Shown: one piece after another, positions 5,582 through 7,364 of the stretch
Layout of the letters: each line of letters begins with the position of its first letter
Position numbering within the stretch: the stretch's first letter is position 1
Assembly (NCBI GenBank): GCA_003096235.1
Contig: PIXT01000123.1
Location: 1 to 7,364, forward strand
DNA from: Candidatus Bathyarchaeum sp.
GTDB taxonomy: Archaea; Thermoproteota; Bathyarchaeia; Bathyarchaeales; Bathyarchaeaceae
DNA: 7,364 nucleotides
Reading direction: 5' to 3'
Position numbers and translations under genes: made by a program
The notes under the pieces: generated by a model
What the model saw: the letters and a program-made list of their open reading frames with translations, nothing else
The model's database searches: none
What the model was told of the DNA's origin: nothing

Positions 5582-6412
5582 CTACTCTATAAGAACCAAT
5601 TCGATTTCGAAAAGGTTTGACCATTTTTTTCCAGTCACAAAGAGCCTGTCCTCGTTTTGGTCGTATGCAATTCCGTTGAGCACGTCACTGGTAGTTTGAT
5701 TCATTAACTCTTTGAGGTCTGTTAAGTCTATCCAGCCTGTAACATGTCCTGTTTCTGGGTTTATTATTGCAATTGTGTCTTCTTTCCAAATGTTCGCGTA
5801 GACGCTTCCATTAATGTATTCAAGTTCATTAAGATTTTTTACAGGTTGTTGATCATAAACTTCAACCTGACCAACTGTCTGGAATGTTTCTGAATCCAAA
5901 AAATACAGGTTTGCTGTTCCATCGCTCATTATCAACGTGCTGCCGTTATGGGTGATTCCCCATCCTTGAGTTGGATACTCAAAAGTTTTCAATAACTCAA
6001 ACGAGTCTATATCATAAACAAAACCTGTATTGTTTTGCCATGTTAACTGGATTATCTTGTCTTCAAAGATTGTGACGCCTTCACCAAAGAAGCCGTTAGC
6101 TAATGAATGAAGTTGTATTATGTTGCCTGTTTCAAGTTCTATGCTGCGCAGTGATGATTCTCCGTATCGCCCTGTTCCCTCGTATAGGACTCCGTCCTCA
6201 AACACTAGACCTTGAGTGAAAGCATTCTCGTCATGATGATACACATTGACTACACTGTATGTGTATTGAACTGGGTCTGTCTCAGTCTCCATTTGTACCT
6301 CTAATAAAATTTCTGGATCAACTGGACTGTTGTTCAAAAAAACCAGAGTAACACAAATGGCTGCTATTAGCGACACTATGAACAGTATGTTTATAATGTG
6401 CTGCCGTTTCAT
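5582..6412 (-). CDS. Membrane-anchored glutaminyl-peptide cyclotransferase (plant/bacterial-type beta-propeller)
   Basis: This 276-residue protein matches the glutamine cyclotransferase family (PF05096 type), a five-bladed beta-propeller that converts N-terminal glutamine of peptides to pyroglutamate with release of ammonia. Motifs in order are HHDENAFTQGL (59-69), FFGEGV (108-113), QLTW (122-125), GWGITHNG (150-157), MSDGT (162-166), NELEY (195-199), DVLNGIA (243-249) and TGKKW (260-264). All are hallmark positions of the family. A hydrophobic segment at about 7-26 after MKRQH is a signal anchor or uncleaved signal peptide, placing the enzyme outside the cytoplasmic membrane. I prefer ATG 6412 to the TTG at 6424 because GGAGA lies 6 nt before the ATG and overlaps the TTG. 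A TATA-like box at 6459-6467 fits. It lies downstream of the winged-helix gene on the same strand but probably has its own promoter. Confidence 0.92.
   Translation of the reverse strand: MKRQHIINILFIVSLIAAICVTLVFLNNSPVDPEILLEVQMETETDPVQYTYSVVNVYHHDENAFTQGLVFEDGVLYEGTGRYGESSLRSIELETGNIIQLHSLANGFFGEGVTIFEDKIIQLTWQNNTGFVYDIDSFELLKTFEYPTQGWGITHNGSTLIMSDGTANLYFLDSETFQTVGQVEVYDQQPVKNLNELEYINGSVYANIWKEDTIAIINPETGHVTGWIDLTDLKELMNQTTSDVLNGIAYDQNEDRLFVTGKKWSNLFEIELVLIE
5624..5630 (+). terminator. Possible T-run terminator of the lemA-TPM operon inside the opposing gene
   Basis: No T-run occurs in the 35-bp convergent gap. The first one on the + strand is T7 at 5624-5630, which on the other strand encodes the Lys-Lys of the conserved TGKKW motif of the cyclotransferase. 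Termination here is an inference. Confidence 0.3.
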
Positions 6413-6458
6413 GAACGTCTCCAATAACTTTTGGTACTTTTGCTCTTTTAATGTTAAT

Positions 6459-6467
6459 GTAATAAAC
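6459..6467 (-). promoter_or_regulatory. TATA-like box of the cyclotransferase gene
   Basis: On the - strand this reads GTTTATTAC. A transcript start about 26 bp further on (near 6436) gives a leader of about 24 nt containing the GGAGA Shine-Dalgarno. An alternative box, CATTAAAAG at 6445-6453, would give a leader of about 10 nt. Confidence 0.5.
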
Positions 6468-6472
6468 TTTCT

Positions 6473-6485
6473 AAAAAGAAGAAAA
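6473..6485 (-). terminator. T-rich terminator after the winged-helix gene
   Basis: On the - strand the sequence just after the TAA at 6494-6496 reads CTTTTCTTCTTTTT, an archaeal-type T-rich tract without a hairpin. It sits between the winged-helix gene and the TATA-like box of the cyclotransferase, which suggests separate transcription units. Confidence 0.45.
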
Positions 6486-6493
6486 GATGGGAA

Positions 6494-7024
6494 TTAATGC
6501 TCTTTTTTGGGTTCTATGTGTCCGTTTCGGTTTATGACAATCTTATTGGTCATGCCAAAGCTCTTCCTGACTATCAGACCCTTTAGTTCCAGATAATCCA
6601 GAATTCTTGTAATCTTTGCTTTCGAAAAGCCTGTGTGCGCATGCAAGTCACTTTGCAGAAGCTCGCCATTAGCGTCAACAATCTCATTGAAGATTTGCCT
6701 TTTATCGCCATCTAACAGCCGAAGAGCAAAGGTTACGTCCAGTTCTGAAGCAGAGTTCTTTTCAATAATTATTGGAGAAACGGTTTGATTGTTGTCAGAG
6801 TTTGTGGACAGCAAATAGAAGCAACTGGCTGCCAATATGATTGCAGATATGCTGATTATGGCAACATCAAACTGGGTGTACCTGAAGAGCTGCCCCACAA
6901 TAATGGGGTCTTCGCCTTGAATGATTATTTGAATTGGAGTGGGTACTAAGAGCTTGCCGACAAACATGAACGCAGAAACAGCAAACAACACTGCCATGAT
7001 CAGAGTTTTTGGTGTTGATTTCAC
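6494..7024 (-). CDS. Membrane-anchored winged helix-turn-helix regulator (DUF7343-like)
   Basis: This 176-residue protein has two predicted membrane helices (about 7-26 and 53-72) separated by a roughly 25-residue loop, then a linker and a C-terminal winged helix-turn-helix domain (about 97-165). The DNA-binding part reads like the archaeal DUF7343/MarR-like wHTH: LRLLDGDKRQIFNEIVDANG, QSDLHAHTGFSKAKITRILDYL as recognition region, LKGLIVRKSFGMTNKIVI as the wing. The topology implies a cytoplasmic DNA-binding domain and a short external loop that might sense an envelope signal; the ligand and targets are unknown. The GTG start at 7024 is supported by GAGGAA about 7 nt upstream; the next ATG would cut into the first membrane helix. 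It is followed on the same strand by the secreted cyclotransferase, which makes that gene a natural candidate target, though this is only proximity. Confidence 0.85.
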   Translation of the reverse strand: MKSTPKTLIMAVLFAVSAFMFVGKLLVPTPIQIIIQGEDPIIVGQLFRYTQFDVAIISISAIILAASCFYLLSTNSDNNQTVSPIIIEKNSASELDVTFALRLLDGDKRQIFNEIVDANGELLQSDLHAHTGFSKAKITRILDYLELKGLIVRKSFGMTNKIVINRNGHIEPKKEH

Positions 7025-7028
7025 GTCA

Positions 7029-7034
7029 ATTCCT
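7029..7034 (-). promoter_or_regulatory. Shine-Dalgarno site fixing the GTG start of the winged-helix gene
   Basis: On the - strand GAGGAA precedes AATTGAC-like spacing and the GTG at 7022-7024. It is one of the better Shine-Dalgarno matches in the window and supports GTG rather than the internal ATG nine codons later. Confidence 0.6.
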
Positions 7035-7054
7035 CGTTGAGCTGTAGTTTAAGC

Positions 7055-7061
7055 AAAAAAA
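7055..7061 (-). terminator. T7 terminator after the OB-fold-like gene
   Basis: Seven consecutive T on the - strand occur about 48 bp after the TGA at 7109-7111 and ahead of the winged-helix gene. No stem precedes them. If active, the two genes are separate transcription units. Confidence 0.4.
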
Positions 7062-7108
7062 GTGGGGGTGTCAAAGTTGTGTATGGTTTCACTTTTTCAT
7101 TTCCCCTT

Positions 7109-7363
7109 TCAATTTTTTTCAATGCTTAGAGCGTATATTGTGTTTGGTGCAACGAATTTGCCTGTGACTGTTACTGTGTCTCCGTTTTCGATGTTTGACA
7201 CATCAACTGTTGCGTCTTGGTGACTGTAGAACACTGTTACTGTGTCGTCGAGCATAAACAAGGAGCCGAAGACCTCGCCTAGTAAGCTAACTTTGCCAGA
7301 AACCGTTACAACTGAACCATCATACTGTGAAGCGTCTTGAACAAGTTCAATTGGAGACAACAT
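7109..7363 (-). CDS. OB-fold-like domain protein, probably truncated by the window edge
   Basis: The open frame covers 84 residues from the right edge to a TGA at 7109-7111. The alternation of short beta strands, with YDGSVVTVSGKV (14-25), a central FMLDDTVTVFY strand pair (36-46) and NGDTVTVTGKFV (60-71), is typical of a small OB-fold domain such as the tRNA_anti-like or cytochrome-maturation-like bOB groups. I cannot name a specific family. An ATG sits at 7361-7363, one base from the edge, but no Shine-Dalgarno can be checked. Proteins of this kind often have an N-terminal signal peptide or additional domains, so this is probably the C-terminal part of a longer protein. The nearest gene downstream on the same strand is the membrane-bound winged-helix protein, 84 bp away with a T7 tract between. 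Confidence 0.6.
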   Translation of the reverse strand: MLSPIELVQDASQYDGSVVTVSGKVSLLGEVFGSLFMLDDTVTVFYSHQDATVDVSNIENGDTVTVTGKFVAPNTIYALSIEKN

Positions 7364-7364
7364 A

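Noticed and set aside
6413..6424. TTG at 6424 as the start of the cyclotransferase
   Set aside because: The TTG overlaps the GGAGA Shine-Dalgarno that serves the ATG at 6412, and the extra four residues add nothing recognisable.
1..7364. tRNA or rRNA genes, CRISPR arrays, insertion sequences, toxin-antitoxin or defence genes
   Set aside because: No cloverleaf-like segment, regularly spaced repeat, transposase motif or defence-domain signature was seen. The intergenic regions are short and explained by promoters and terminators.

Overview
The window looks like an ordinary chromosomal stretch of a mesophilic or moderately thermophilic archaeon. I see TATA-like boxes about 25-30 bp ahead of likely transcription starts, short leaders with GGAG/GGGA-type Shine-Dalgarno sites, oligo-T terminators, and TTG and GTG initiation codons. 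The gene set (free-standing Fe-S/FMN glutamate-synthase-like enzyme, Fpg-like protein beginning ELPEA, DUF3795, DUF7343-type winged helix, secreted glutamine cyclotransferase) fits the Bathyarchaeia/MCG group of Thermoproteota best. That placement is inference from family knowledge; no rRNA or other marker is present.

Layout from left to right: the C-terminal end of an unrecognised + strand gene (2-106); a YdjM/DUF4184-like membrane protein (209-745, TTG start); an Fpg/Nei-fold protein (822-1661) that lacks the usual catalytic residues; a convergent cysteine-rich DUF3795 protein (1685-2158 or 2173, - strand); a 258-bp divergent intergenic region with an unusually symmetrical promoter; an FMN-binding glutamate-synthase-like protein (2432-4021) ended by a hairpin plus T-run terminator; a two-gene operon of lemA (4140-4727) and a TPM-domain membrane protein (4752-5546); then three - strand genes: a membrane-anchored glutamine cyclotransferase (5582-6412), a membrane-anchored winged-helix regulator (6494-7024, GTG start) and an OB-fold-like protein cut by the right edge (7109-7363). 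No tRNA, rRNA, CRISPR array, insertion sequence or prophage signature was seen, and no gene-free stretch exceeds 300 bp.

The genes form small independent transcription units rather than one pathway. The right half is dominated by envelope functions: LemA and TPM are a known recurrent pair of membrane proteins, the cyclotransferase acts outside the membrane, and the neighbouring regulator has two membrane segments with a cytoplasmic DNA-binding domain. The most notable signals are (1) an 11-bp perfect inverted repeat centred exactly on the palindromic TATA box of the glutamate-synthase-like gene, with further copies of the same GGCAA half-site around the transcription start, and (2) the Fpg-fold protein that has lost the catalytic proline, the lysine and the zinc-finger arginine. 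I found no evidence of a complete novel defence or mobile system.
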